DNA of 64,000 nucleotides from Zonotrichia leucophrys gambelii (lineage: Eukaryota; Chordata; Aves; Passeriformes; Passerellidae): assembly GCF_028769735.1 (NCBI RefSeq), contig NC_088173.1, forward strand, positions 70,368,463-70,432,462, given 5' to 3'. Within the stretch, counting starts at the first letter, position 1. Each line of letters starts with the position of its first letter. The position numbers and the translations under genes were made by a program. This document shows positions 24,712 through 37,865 of the stretch, one piece after another. Under the pieces are notes generated by a model. The model saw only the letters and a program-made list of their open reading frames with translations, was not told where the DNA came from and did not search any database.

Positions 24712-25617
24712 TGGATTATTCAGGTTTTTATCCTGCCCATGGATGATGCAGGTTTGTATCCTGCCCATGGATAATGCAGGTTTTTATCCTGCCCATGGGT
24801 TATTCAGGTTTTTATCCTGCCCATGAATGATGCAGGTTTTTATCCTGCCCATGGATGATGCAGGTTTTTATCCTGCCCATGGATTATTCAGGTTTTTATC
24901 CTGCCCATGGGTTATTCAGGTTTTTATCCTGCCCATGAAGGATGCAGGTTTTTATCCTGCCCATGGATGATGCAGGTTTTTATCCTGCCCATGGATGATG
25001 CAGGTTTTTATCCTGCCCATGGATGATGCAGGTTTTTATCCTGCCCATGGGTTATTCAGGTTTTTATCCTGCCCATGGGTTATGCAGGTTTTTATCCTGC
25101 CCATGGATTATTCAGGTTTGTATCCTGCCCATGGATTATTCAGGTTTTTATCCTGCCCATGAATGAAGCAGGTTTTTATCCTGCCCATGGGTTATTCAGG
25201 TTTTTATCCTGCCCATGGGTTATTCAGGTTTTTATCCTGCCCATGAATGATGCAGGTTTTTATCCTGCCCATGGGTTATTCAGGTTTTTATCCTGCCCAT
25301 GGATGATGCAGGTTTTTATCCTGCCCATGGATTATGCAGGTTTTTATCCTGCCCATGAATGATGCAGGTTTGTATCCTGCCCATGGGTTATTCAGGTTTT
25401 TATCCTGCCCATGAATGATGCAGGTTTTTATCCTGCCCATGGATGATGCAGGTTTGTATCCTGCCCATGGGTTATTCAGGTTTTTATCCTGCCCATGGGT
25501 TATTCAGGTTTTTATCCTGCCCATGGATGATGCAGGTTTTTATCCTGCCCATGGGTTATTCAGGTTTTTATCCTGCCCATGGATGATGCAGGTTTTTATC
25601 CTGCCCATGGATTATGC
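24712..25617. repeat. 28-bp minisatellite, about 32 copies
   Basis: The unit is CAGGTTTTTATCCTGCCCAT plus GGATGATG, GGTTATT or AATGATG variants. Very homogeneous apart from these variant endings, which alternate in patches. Confidence 0.95.
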
Positions 25618-25619
25618 AA

Positions 25620-27895
25620 GAATTATTTTCTGGGTTGCAGGGTGTGTTTTGACAAGGTGTCAGCCTGGATTCATAATCAAGATGCCAGGGAAGATGGAGC
25701 AGCTGCCCCATGAGGATTTGTTATCCTGTCCATAATCTGATCACTGAGTTATTACAATTCCTAGAAATTGAATTCTGGCAATTCCAGCCTGTCACTCAAG
25801 CACCCTGATAGCCCAGCTCTCCTGGTGGGGTTTGAGGTGGCTCCTTTTCCACAGAATTCCACCTGGGAATTCTGCAGCAGTTTGTCCTTGCTCTGCTGCT
25901 CTCTTAAGATTTCATTCTCCTTTTTAGTGATTCAGGATTTAAAAATGACTTTTTTCTAAACTCCTACAGTGTTATAGTTCCTCTTCTTTTGAGAAAAAAA
26001 AAAAAAAAAAAACAAGAACCTCTAAAGGTTGTAATGAGTGATTTTAACACTAATATGAAGTGACAATTCTTGCAAAGGCTTGATGATTTTATGTCAATAA
26101 AAGCACAAGCCTAAAGCCATTTATTTATGATTGATTATAGCACTGATGAATAGAGTAACACATAATATCTTCTGGAATAATTTTGTTTCCAGTAGATTGA
26201 TTTTCTGAGAACTCTTTATTCTTCTGTTCATCCTGACCTTTTTAAATAAATACCTTCCTTTCTAGGCTAGGTGGAAAAAGCTGTTCACACCAGATGCCAT
26301 CCACACTGCACAGCCAGTTTATTCTTTAGTAAACCCTCATTTATACAGCCTGATTTCTTTTCCACATAAGAATATTCCTGTTTCTCAGGGATTTGAAGCT
26401 AACTCTGAAAATGGCACCTTTTAAAACCAATCATCCTCAATCCTCTTTAACCAGTGGCTTTGGTGCTACCTGGATATTATTTAATAATTTTTTTATAACA
26501 AACCAAGCACAAAGGATGATGTGCAACTGCAGAACGTCCTCAGCAGTCACAAATCACTCTCTATAAAGAAATTTCCTTTCTGCCTCTTTCTAGTTCTGCA
26601 CAATTTGTGTCTCCTTGCATTGAGCAAAATGCACATCACCAGCCCTGACACCTGGAGAGTTCTGCTTTATTGAGCAATAACTTCATGTCAAACCAGCTGC
26701 CAGAACTCCGAGTTTGCCCAATTCTCATGGAATTGTGGAGGATCCCTTGGGATGGGCTCTGTCAGTCCACCCAATACCTAAATGAAAATGTCATTTTACC
26801 ACAGAAATTTTTTTTTACCACAGAATTCCTCCATTCTCCAGCCTCTCTAGGGTTATAAAAGAGGTCAAATATTGTACAGAGAGATGCATTTAAATCACAT
26901 TAATATTGCTAAGCAGAGATTAATTAAGACACCACAATTATGAAGAAATTAAATTTAATGGTAAGGACTTGATGAGGGATTTGTTTTAACAAAACCACTT
27001 TAAAATAAGCATAGTCCTTAATAATCCACCATTAAGCATCTTCCTCAGTGCAACATCCACACAGATTTTAAATACAGAGCTCTAAGTCAGTAAGAAAAAT
27101 ATTGCTCTCATTTAGGGCTCTGCACAGGAATAAATGTAGATGGAGAATGAGCAGCAGCTCTGCAGTAATAGTCTGGAAATACAAATAAGTAGAGAGCCAA
27201 GAATGAGAGAATTCATTCAAAATTAGGAAAACTCTCTCTGCTTCAGCATCAAAGATCATTTTCCTCTCTGAAACCAATGCTAAGGCCCAGCTCTTGTGGA
27301 TTTCTGACAGGATGGGTTTTGTTTCCTTGTTTGAGGAAGCTCTGGGGGCTTGCAGGGTTCAGTAGCACTGAAACCTCATCAGAAAAAAATTCAGCCAGAC
27401 AATTCCATTCCCAGATTCAGTGCAGTAATTGAGTAAACTCTGCTGGAAATTGAAAAGCTTCAGGAGAGACACTGATTGAAGTGATATCTGGCAGTTTTGC
27501 ATTTGACAATCAAGTTATACCAGAGGACTAAACAAAGCAAGATACCTCCATGATCTATATCTGTATTTATAACATTTTCAGCAGCTCTGTAATATTAATC
27601 CCAGTTTTGAAATTCAGGCCGTGATCACTCTTGTTTTGCCTGCACTGACAGGCATCCTAAGGAATCCTAGAAATTCAGATTTGGTTTTTTTTTTCTGATG
27701 ATTTTTCAGCCAGATAAAAACTCATTCTTGCTCTTCCCAAGCCTCACAGAAATTCTTACTCCAAAGTGCTGGAGGCTGTAGGAAATGCAGGATCTTGTCT
27801 CCTTGGAGACCATAAAAGAGCTGTTTGTGAGAGCTGAGCACACCCCACAAATGACAGGCCAGAGCCCAACTGTGTAAATCCTTCCAAAAACTTTT
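25620..27895. other. Unique intergenic DNA upstream of M1AP
   Basis: AT-biased, no exon recognised. A 140-base segment at 27,045-27,190 recurs downstream of exon 1. Confidence 0.45.
27045..27190. repeat. Direct duplicate segment, left copy
   Basis: ATTGCTCTCATTTAGGGCTC, ATAAATGTAGATGGAGA and GCTCTGCAGTAATAGT recur in the same order at 30,160-30,303, either side of M1AP coding exon 1. Confidence 0.85.
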
Positions 27896-28720
27896 ACTCA
27901 TTCTGCTGGGAACAAAACTGTAGGGTGAAAAAATTATCCCTGTTCATAACAAGATGTGTGCAGTTATACCAACACTTTTCATTTTTGAAGACTTTCCTGT
28001 ATTTTTACAATTTTGGAAGTTTTCTCTGTGGCTTCAGGTCAAATGCAGCGTTCTCTTGGGGGTTGTCCGGTTATCTCGGCTGTTTGAGGGGCCTGGAAAG
28101 GCCCGGGGTGGCCTTGGGGCAGCCCGCGTATCGAAGGACGAGAAGAGGCTTCAGTTCTTCTTTCTGGTTTTATGTTTATTAATTGTTTATCTAAAAGATG
28201 TTCTTTCAGCCGAACAGAGCTCTGCTCAGCAGTCAGCCATGAGCACACTATGCTGTCCTCCGGACAGCCACGTATCTTTATACCCATTGTTACGTGTACA
28301 ATATTTATCATTTCTCCCCAATACCATTTATTCTTATAACTCGGTGCACTCTCAGTAATAACCAATCCGAAGGTGCCACCGTGGCCAAAGAAGATGGAGG
28401 AGAAGAAGAAGAAGAAGAAGGACAGGACACGCCCCAATTCCTCCATCTTACTCCTCTAAACCCCCCTGTACATAAATCCTAAACCCTGTGTCTCACCCTC
28501 TAATTAGCTAATCTTTTCGCCATTCACCCCGGCGAAGTCCTCTTATCTTCATAAAGGTGTCGTCTCCCGTGTAGTCCTGCCACCAGACACTTCTGGCAAC
28601 ATTCCAGGACTCCCGGGCCCCCCAAGGGTGGTCTCGGAGGCCCGGCATCCCAGGACACAGATCCTGAGATCCCACAGGGGGTCAGTGTTGTTAGCACAGA
28701 AAGTCTGAAATTCTCAGTGG
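27895..28720 (-). mobile_element. LTR family B, inverted, interrupted by a younger LTR
   Basis: TTTTGGAAGTTTTCTCTGTG at 28.01 kb and GTTAGCACAGAAAGTCTGAA at 28.69 kb are adjacent parts of family B, now split by the 613-bp insertion at 28,064. Its right edge is about 50 bases from the M1AP exon 1 acceptor. Confidence 0.75.
28064..28676 (-). mobile_element. Solo ERV LTR (6-bp target duplication), nested
   Basis: TGTCCGG...CCCACA is flanked by GGGGGT at 28058-28063 and 28677-28682. On the - strand it has GGTATAAAGATA then ATTAATAAACAT, giving U3-R-U5 order. The 6-bp duplication suggests a class II (ERVK-like) element. No internal retroviral genes remain. Confidence 0.92.
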
Positions 28721-28812
28721 TTTTATCAGATTTCTGACAGAGAGCCTCGCTCATTGCTGTTCTTTATTGTTCAGGTACATCACCGTGCACACAACAGCCA
28801 CGTGCAGAAGCC

Positions 28813-29061
28813 ATGAATTCCAGAAAACTCCCCTCAGAAGCACGGAGAGCTTTCCCTGCTGCCAAGTCCCCCAGCCAGCAGCCATCCCACGTGCTGGTGG
28901 TGGATGCCACCTGCCCGGGCTGGGCCAGCACCTGCTCCGTGCTCTCCGAGGCTCTGGAGAACGTCCTGTGCCTGGCCTGCGGCCTGGCAGGGCCCTGCAG
29001 GGTGCCCCTGCTCAGCCTCTACGTGGTGCAGCCCCAGCAGGAATGCCTGCTGCCCTTCACG
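28813..29061 (+). CDS. M1AP: M1AP coding exon 1 (residues 1-83)
   Basis: ATG at 28813 opens 83 codons ending ...LLPFT, with donor G|GTATGC at 29062. The exon ends in phase 0. The acceptor at 28773-28774 follows a pyrimidine-rich stretch, so about 38 bases of 5' UTR sit in the same exon. Motifs SLYVVQ and QQECLLPF match human M1AP. Confidence 0.93.
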
Positions 29062-32000
29062 GTATGCTGGGGAAAAAATAATTTATTCTTTCTCTCTAAA
29101 TTCAGATCTAAAAATCTGTATGGAAATTCACGTCTTCAAAATCGGCCGTTCGCAGAGCGATCGTTTCGCCGTGAGGTGAATTTCGTGAAATGTTATAAAT
29201 TTCATCAAGCTGAAAAGGAGCAGGGTCATTTTGGATCTGTCAACCTGATCAATTCAGTTTTGTGCTCTTCCTTCCTAAAACATCTGGTTTGGAGTATCTG
29301 TTGCACCTTTTGTGGGCTGCTTTGTGCTGTGCTGCTTCTCTGTCAGAATTATCACACACAGCTCGAGCTGGACAAATATTACCAATGTGTGAGAGGTTCT
29401 AGACATTGAAGGGGAAATGTGCAGAATTTAAAAAAAAATAAAAAAAAAAAAATCTGTGCTGAATATATTACCAGTAAGTGAGAGGTTCGAGATATTGAAG
29501 GGGAAAAGGGGTGGAATAAAAAAAAACATTATACATAAATATATATATGTATCTGTATATATACATATATATATGTATATGTATAAATATAATCATGTAT
29601 GTATGTATATATATATACACATATACATACATGATTATATTTATATATATAAATATTATATTATATTACATTATATTATATATAAATATATATATTATAA
29701 TTATATCTATATTATATTTTGTATATTATATGTTATATATTATATATTATATATTATATATTATATATTATATATTATATATTATATATTATATATTATA
29801 TATATTATTATATATATAATTATATATTATAATTAAATATGATCTGTGCTGAATATATTACCAGTATGTGAGAGGTTCTAGATATTGAAATGGAAAGGGG
29901 CATAATTAATATTTATTTATTTATGTCTGTGCTGAATATTATTATCAAAATAAATAATAGATAGATAGATTTATATATATACTATATATATTATATTATT
30001 TATTTATTTATTTATTTATTATTTATTATTATTATATATATAATATATCAGTGCTGAATTTGAGAAACTTCCAGATGATTCTGTGATTTCAGGGAAACTC
30101 CTGTAAGATTAAATCCAATTCTAAACCCAGCATTGGCAAATCTACCAGTATTAACCATGTTCCTAAGTGCCACATCCACACAGATTTTAAATATGGAGAT
30201 CTAAGAACAAATATTGCTCTCATTTAGGGCTCTGCACAGGAATAAATGTAGATGGAGAGCGAGCAGCAGCTCTGCAGTAATAGTTTGGAAATACAAATAT
30301 GCATCTAAAAGTTCACAAGAATTTTTGAAATCATCCTGTTAGAAATAATCACACTGAGCACTGCCATTTACACAGCATCAGTGTAAACACACAGGATTAA
30401 CCCTTCCATTTTATGGTGGAAACATTCTGAAGAGTTTTGTCAAGTCTTCACATCTTGAGGAAAATAAAAAGCCAGAGGTCCAGAGTAAATTAGCAAATGT
30501 GATCTGCACGAAGACTCTGGCTAATGGGGGTGTTTGTTTGGTAGGAAAGGTTATAGATAATGTGACAAGGATAATCTTGTGACTGCTGCTCCTATCAGCT
30601 GTCTTTTTTATTTAAACAACAATTCCTCATTTCCATAGTCACAGTTTTTAAAGGCAGAGGAACCCTTAGATCACTGTTTTGTATGTTCACATCACAGGCT
30701 ATTATATTTCCCTAAAGTACCCCTATTTCATTAAAACTTCCTTCCAGAAAGCCATCTAGTTTTGTTCTGAAGACAAGATGGGTAATCAAGTACTTCTCTT
30801 GAGAATTTCATCCAGTGGTTAATAACTGTCATTGTGAAACCTGTACCTGGTTCCTAATTTGCATTTATTTGCTTTATCCTCCAGGGATTTCTTAATATTG
30901 AAGAACATGCTTTTATTTTATCCTTTGAGTAGGTTCCTTCTCTGTTCTGGCTGGTAAATCAAGAACAAATGATAGGTTAAACTGTAAAACATTTTTACAA
31001 TGATTTTAATAATTCCCAAGCCATTCTTTGTATTCACTCTGCTGATTTTTGGGTGCTACATTCCAATAGCAGACATCAGCTGCTGTACTGAAGCTGTTCC
31101 TCAGAGCTATGTTAGACAAATCATGAAGTCAGGAAAGCCCCAGAACTGAAAATAGAGATGGGGAGAGTACATGGGGAAGTGTCACACACACTTACCCTGG
31201 GTTTAACCTTTCCTCTGTGCTGGTTTCTGGTCTCTGTTCCCACTGTAGCAGAGTCCATAAAGCCTCCCTGGAAAGGGCAGGGAGGGCAAAGAAAGAGAAG
31301 CCAGAATGAAAGTGGATAACTCTGGGGGAGAATAAATGGTGGCAAGATAAAAAATCAGCACTGAAGCATCAAAAAATTGAATGTGGCACTGAGTAAGGAC
31401 TGAGCAGAGCCTTTGCAGCTTCCCACTCAGTCCCACTGACAGCCCACCCTGCAAACCAGGGCTCAGGGCTGCTTCAGTGACCCAGAGCTCCTCACACCTG
31501 AAGGAAAATGAGCCAAATGTTCACCTGCTGCCTCTTCAGTGGGGAAGGTGACCTCTGGCAGCAGTGTCTTGTACTGCTTTAAATAAATTAATATTAATTT
31601 AAATAAATAAATAAAAAATTAAAATTTAATTTAAATAAATAAATTTTGTAGAGTTCACTCAGTATCTTTCCTGTGGCCACAATGTACCAGTTTAGCTGCT
31701 GAGTTCTTGGTGAGGCTCAGGTGAGTTGACTTCTCTGTGACCACCAGCCTTCCTCCACATTATGCAGAGGTATTTCATGTTGTTTTATTATTTATAGAGG
31801 TATTTTATGTTGTTTTATTTTATGTTTATTTTTTATGTTGTTGACACCAGGTGTCTTGGTTTGAAAAGCCAGGTGTCTGCTAAGGAAGACAGGAGCCTTC
31901 CTTGAAATGATAAATGTAAACCCCCTCCTCCAAATTATTATAATTTTGAAATTAAGGGGCTCTCAGGCAAAGATATGGGAGTAGGAATAATGGCTCTTTA

Positions 32001-35000
32001 CTAGGAAAATTAAAAATACAAATGCAATAGTACAAACAAAATAAAACAAACCACTGACAGAGAGAGAATACAACCTGTCCCTGTGTGTCAGGGCGGTGTC
32101 CCAGCCCCATCCCATGGGGGCTCAGCCCTCCTGCAGTGCCAGCTGTGGCTCTGCTGCAGCAGGGATCCTGCACAAGGGGGGAGTTTTCCTCTGCAGCTCC
32201 AGGGCTGCTGCAGATGGGCCTGGGCTCCCTCTGGCAATGCAGGGCAGCAGAAAGCTGCTCCTCTGGCAATGCAGGGGGCAAAGGCTGCTGGGGTGTCCCA
32301 AACCTCAGATTGGATCCAGGCAGGAATGCTTGGCTCCTCCCCTGGGCGGAGCATCTCCCCATGGGATGCTGGAATTTGATCAGCCCTGCAGGGACACTCA
32401 CTGGCCATGGACAGAAGATAATTAATAATTAATGGCCTATTAACAGAAAATATCTCCTGGAGGGAGGATTGGCTGTGGAACAGATACAGAAAACTGCCCA
32501 ATGAACAGAAGATAACAGATGGTGACCCCATCCTTTCCTGCCCCCTGAACCCTGTTTTGCAGCAAGTGAAAGAAAACTTTGCCCGAGTTCAAGCCTGCAT
32601 TTCAGAGCTCCGCTCGCTGCCAGCTGAAGGCTGCTTCCCCCAGGGGGTGAATGGAGTGCTGCAGGCTGTGCAGGATGGATTGCAGCAGTTCAAGCAGTAC
32701 AGCAGGCACACAGCAGCAGGAGGCTCCACAAATAGTTCTGTTGAGGTAAGGAAATGCTGGGAGGGGAGTGGGAGCCATCCCACATCGTTGTGGTTTATAA
32801 ATGTGTATTTAATGTGCAGTGAACATGCACAAAAATTTAGGTATTCAGCACACTAGATGTTACAGAGATCCACTGTCCATAAGTCCTGAAATCAAGTCCT
32901 CAAATCCCTTGGACAGATTCCTGTGGAAAAGGGGACACATCTAGGGAAAGCTGTGCTGGTCCAGGATCTGATAGGTTTTGGTGGATTTGGGTGGCTGTGT
33001 TTTCAGCTCTAAATGTGTGATTTTGCATAAAGGGGAGGGAAGCTGCCAATAACACATGAGAGCAGATGTGTGAATGCAGAAAGCAGAGCAAGGTTCACAG
33101 GAGGAAGTATTTTTTTAAATAGTAACTGACATGATAGGACAGGGAGTTATTGAGGGGAAAGGACTCACACAGGAGTGGTGTTTTCCTCTGGACAGCAGAA
33201 AATATCAGCTCCAAACAATCCTGCATTTCAGGGTCCACCTGCCAGTCATAAAAAACAAATTGAGATTGCCACAAGTGAAATTTGCCCAGTCTTTCTGCTT
33301 TGTTTAAGTCCTTAAACCCTTCCAGAGTCTCACAGAGTCACTCTGTGATCAGGCTGCAATTGAGACTCACTCCCAGTGTCTGCCCAGGAAACTTTTCTGC
33401 CTTTCTTGGGGCTTTAAGGGATTTTTCCTGATCATTTGAAAGGTGATTTGTGCTTTAAAGCTGGGAGCATGCTTTGGACACAAGACATTTTTTGACACAC
33501 AACAAAATCCAGGACATTTTCTAGTACACTTGAAGGAACAAGCTACATTAAAAATTCAGTTAATCCATAGATACAGGGAGTTTTTACTCCCCTAAGCAGT
33601 CCTTCTAGATTATGCAATTATTCTTCTAGTTCTTCTAGATTATGCAATTTTATTGTACTTCTCTTTGCAAGGGGATGTAAGAAATGCTGCAGGGACAGGC
33701 TCTGCTCACTGACAGGCAGGAGGGAGTTTTACCCTTACAAAAGGCCAAAAAAAAAGTTTCAAAAAAGGCCTCTTTCTGCTCCAGATACTTAAGTGATTGC
33801 AATTTCTCTCCTCTCCCCATCACAAGCATTTTTTTATGCAGAGTAAGTTGAATTTTTGTTTCCTTTTCTCACTATCAGACCAAAACTGGGTGGTGGGAAT
33901 CCCACCTACTGCTGCTCTCTTTGGAAATATCTTTAGGATAGACTGGATACATAAAAAAAAAAAAAAAATTGAAATTCCCATTCAGCTTTCAAGGGAGAAG
34001 GCCAAGTTTAGTTTCTTTGAACTATAATTAATATACAAGTCCCTTCTTACAGAGATTCAGTGATCACAAGTGCAAAGCACATTTCATATTGGCTTAAATG
34101 TGAGCCAAAACTCAAAAAATAAAAAGCTTATAAATCTTCTTTTGATATTTCAGTAAGATTTCTCCTCTCTCCATAGTGAGACCAGTGCTACCCAACATCT
34201 TCACCTCCCAAGAGAGAATTGGGGTAGAGGCAGCTTCTTCAAGCTCTGATTTGTGTTCCAGATCACAATTCTGACCAGCCAGCCCAGCAGAGACATGGTA
34301 AAGCAGCTGGAAAAGAAGTTACAAGACATAGACCTGGTGAGCCTGAGAAGAATACAGGTCATTGAGGTGGTGAAGAGAGATTTCCTGCAGCCTGAGGATG
34401 TGGAGCAGTGTGTGCCAGCAGAGGAGCCCAGCAGTGGTGAGTGGAGGGCATTTTTAGGGAAGTTATGGCTTTGGGCAGCACAACAATCCAATATCTGCCA
34501 CTTCCTTTGGGCCATTTAATGTCCCTTGGGTCAGTGGGGATTGCTGTGCCTGGAGGAAATTTGTAGCACAGAACTTCTTGGTGATTGTAGAACTTACAGA
34601 TCTCATGCATTGTTGGAGTCCTGGGTGCTGAGAATTTTAGATTTTCTGTGCTGACAGGCTCTGACCCCCAGGAGAACACTGAATTTAACCAGAAAGCTTC
34701 CAAAATTAAATTATAGAACTGTGATTGTGGACGTGGAGTTTGAACAGAAATGTGTAATATCACAGGGTGGGAAACTTAGAGTTTAAGGGTTTAGAATATA
34801 TCAACAAATATAAATGAAGATGGAAGTTTTAGGGTGGACACTGGTTCTTCTTCTTCACCTTCTTCTCTATGGGTTTGGATGGTTTTGTGTCATTGGACAG
34901 AAAAGCCCACATTGAGGACTTTGAGTGATTAGTTATTGGGTTAAAAGTGAAAATATTTTAGATGTCATTTCTTAGCCTTCAAAGACCTTGCAGAGAAAGA

Positions 35001-37048
35001 TATGGGGCCATTTTGTGCCTGGTTAGTGAAATGCTGCAGAACTCACTGCTGAGAGACTGAAACACAGATAAGAAATAATAAACATCTGAGTTTATTATTT
35101 CTTATATATAGAAATAACTTCTATTATATATATTTTATATAATATATATATAATATAGATATATAATATCTATTATATATATATTTCTTATATATAGAAA
35201 TAACTTCTATTATATAGAAGTTATTATATAGAATTAATATTATATAGAAATAACTTCTCAAGGGCTTCAATCCCAACCTTGACAGAAAAAAGAAGCCAAG
35301 AACTGGCAGTGTGTCCCTTCAGCTCTTGGTGTTATTTAAAATTCATGTGTGAATTTTACTCACTGTGGGGGTTAAAGGGAAAAAGGCATCGAGGTTTGGG
35401 GGTAACACATCTGAGCATGGAGGAAAGCAGCAGCAGGAGGCAGGAACTGCATCAAAGACAAAAAAAACAGCTCATGAAGAGGCTTGGTGAGTGACAGTAA
35501 CTCTTCCCAGCAATGTGCAGCCTGGGAGAGAGGATTATATGGGGTTTTTTAAGTTTTGAATGAATGAGAGACAGGATTTCTGAGATTTTTAGGTGATGTG
35601 GTTTGTTTTTCTTATCTTCTACATGGGCAGGAAGGATGAGTTCAGCTCACATCCTTACAGCATGGTTTAGAAGGCCATAAGACCTTTAATCACAACATTT
35701 TTTAAGGACTTATTGACTAATAAAACACTGCAATAATAAAGGATATTTATGGTTTTGACCCAACCCTTAAATGTTTTATCTTATGGACTCATGCTGCAGG
35801 GTAAGTTTTCTCAGCTAATCATTTATGACACACAAACTCACAGTACTGCACTCTAATTTCTTTGTTGACCTTGGTAGCTACTTTAATTTTGTCTCTATCT
35901 TAAACCCTAAAACTCTCAACTTTCTTTTGCTTAGCTTAACATGTCTTTGCTTTAAACTATAAATCCAAACTCTTACTTTTAGCACTTAAGTTTGGAAACC
36001 TTTTCTGAAGTCTCAGATCAAATCTTGTGTTTAATTCTAAGCTTTGGCTTACAGGCCCAAAATTCTGAAATTCTCTGTATTTCAGATTCCAGCAGGATTA
36101 AAAGGGTTATTTCTGTTTTTTACTGAGGGACAGACAGAGTTATTTGTTTTTTGCTGTTTATTTTCTTTCATGGCTGCAGCAAATTTCTGTTCAGTTTTCC
36201 CAGTAGGGATTGGGAATCCTGCAGGGAAGCCTTGGAAGCCCCAGCTCACAGAGCAGGAGATGCTCTGGGCCTCTCTGTCTCAGGGCTGCTTCAGGGAATG
36301 CAAAACCCCACCCAAATTATTTCTAAATGTGGATTTTTGAGTAGCCCTTTCATCCAGTAAATGGAATAAAAATATAAATGTGGACATAAAGGCCACTGAA
36401 ATGTCAAGGGATGAAATTCTCATTTTCTGAGGGGATGAACTATTTGCTCTCTAAGAAAAGTAACAGGGGATGAATAAGTCAGATAATTGGGAAGATGAGC
36501 CCAACTGGTTTATGACACCCACAGGAGCTCCCTCCTTCTGCTTCAGAAAAATAAAAATCCATTCTCCTATAAAAAAAATTACAGTAAACAGCATTGAATT
36601 TGCAAGATCCAGTGTACAGGAAGTGCAAGATTGGTGCTGTGTTGAACTAGAAAATAAATATTGTGATGCAACACTTCACCAAGAGCTTCATTTCACTGAG
36701 GATATTTCTTCCATTCGTTTATTTAGGGGTTATTTGAACCTACTCACATTTTTAATATCCAGAGCAGATCAGGATATTCCCTCCATAGGCTCATTCCCAG
36801 GTCAGTGCAGCTGGAAAAGACTTCAGGAGTTTGAAAACCTCACATGGGCAAATCTTGGAGCAGCTTTGGACATGCTGAGGTCTCAGAATCAGAGCAAAGG
36901 GATTTAATTAAAGCCAACAGAGAGCAGGACATTTGAGGTGGGAATAATCTGGGGGAGTAATCAAGAGGATGCCTGGCCTTTGCATGGACTGGTCTCTACT
37001 TATTAGTACTTAAATAATAATAATAATAATAGTAATAATAGTAATAAT

Positions 37049-37103
<55 letters not shown>

Positions 37104-37816
37104 AGAAGAAGAAGAAGAAGAAGAAGAGGAAGAGGAAGAAGAAGAATTATATTCTATGTATTACACATATTGTATTATAATCATATTATAATTATATATA
37201 TTATAAACATAATTATAATCTTATTATAAGTATACAATATTAATGCAATCAATATATTAATATTATAATAATTATAATCATCCTCACCACTATTATATTT
37301 ATTATTAATGATTTATTATATATATTAAAATGCTATTATGATTATATTGTATATTTAAAAATATATAAAATATATATTGTATATTAAAAATATAATGATA
37401 CTACTATTATCATTATATAATATTAATTTTATACAATAAATATATTACTAGTATTATCATCATCACCACCATTATAATTATTATTAATAATCTATTATAT
37501 ACATTACAATTCTAATGTATTATATTTATATTAAAATTCTATTATATATTAAAATAGAATTATACTATTATTATAATTATATAATATTAATTTTACGCAA
37601 TAAATATATTATTATGATAATTATTATAATAACTATTATTATCATTATTATTAGTTATATATCATTATTATTAACAATAAATAATTCTACATCACAGTTC
37701 TATTGTATTGTAATTATAGTATAATTATATTGAATTATAAAATATCAATATAATTAACTTATTTTTCTATTATAATTATATAACATTAAGTCTAGTATTT
37801 TATTATTATTATTATT

Positions 37817-37865
<49 letters not shown>

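Noticed and set aside
24712..25617. CRISPR-like look of regularly spaced repeats
   Set aside because: The units are contiguous 28-bp copies with no unique spacers, and the DNA is vertebrate. It is a minisatellite.
36470..36907. 145-codon frame in M1AP intron 3 with ordinary amino-acid composition
   Set aside because: No splice sites, promoter, Kozak context or recognised domain, and AT-rich codons like the surrounding intron. It could be a decayed element, but I cannot support a gene.
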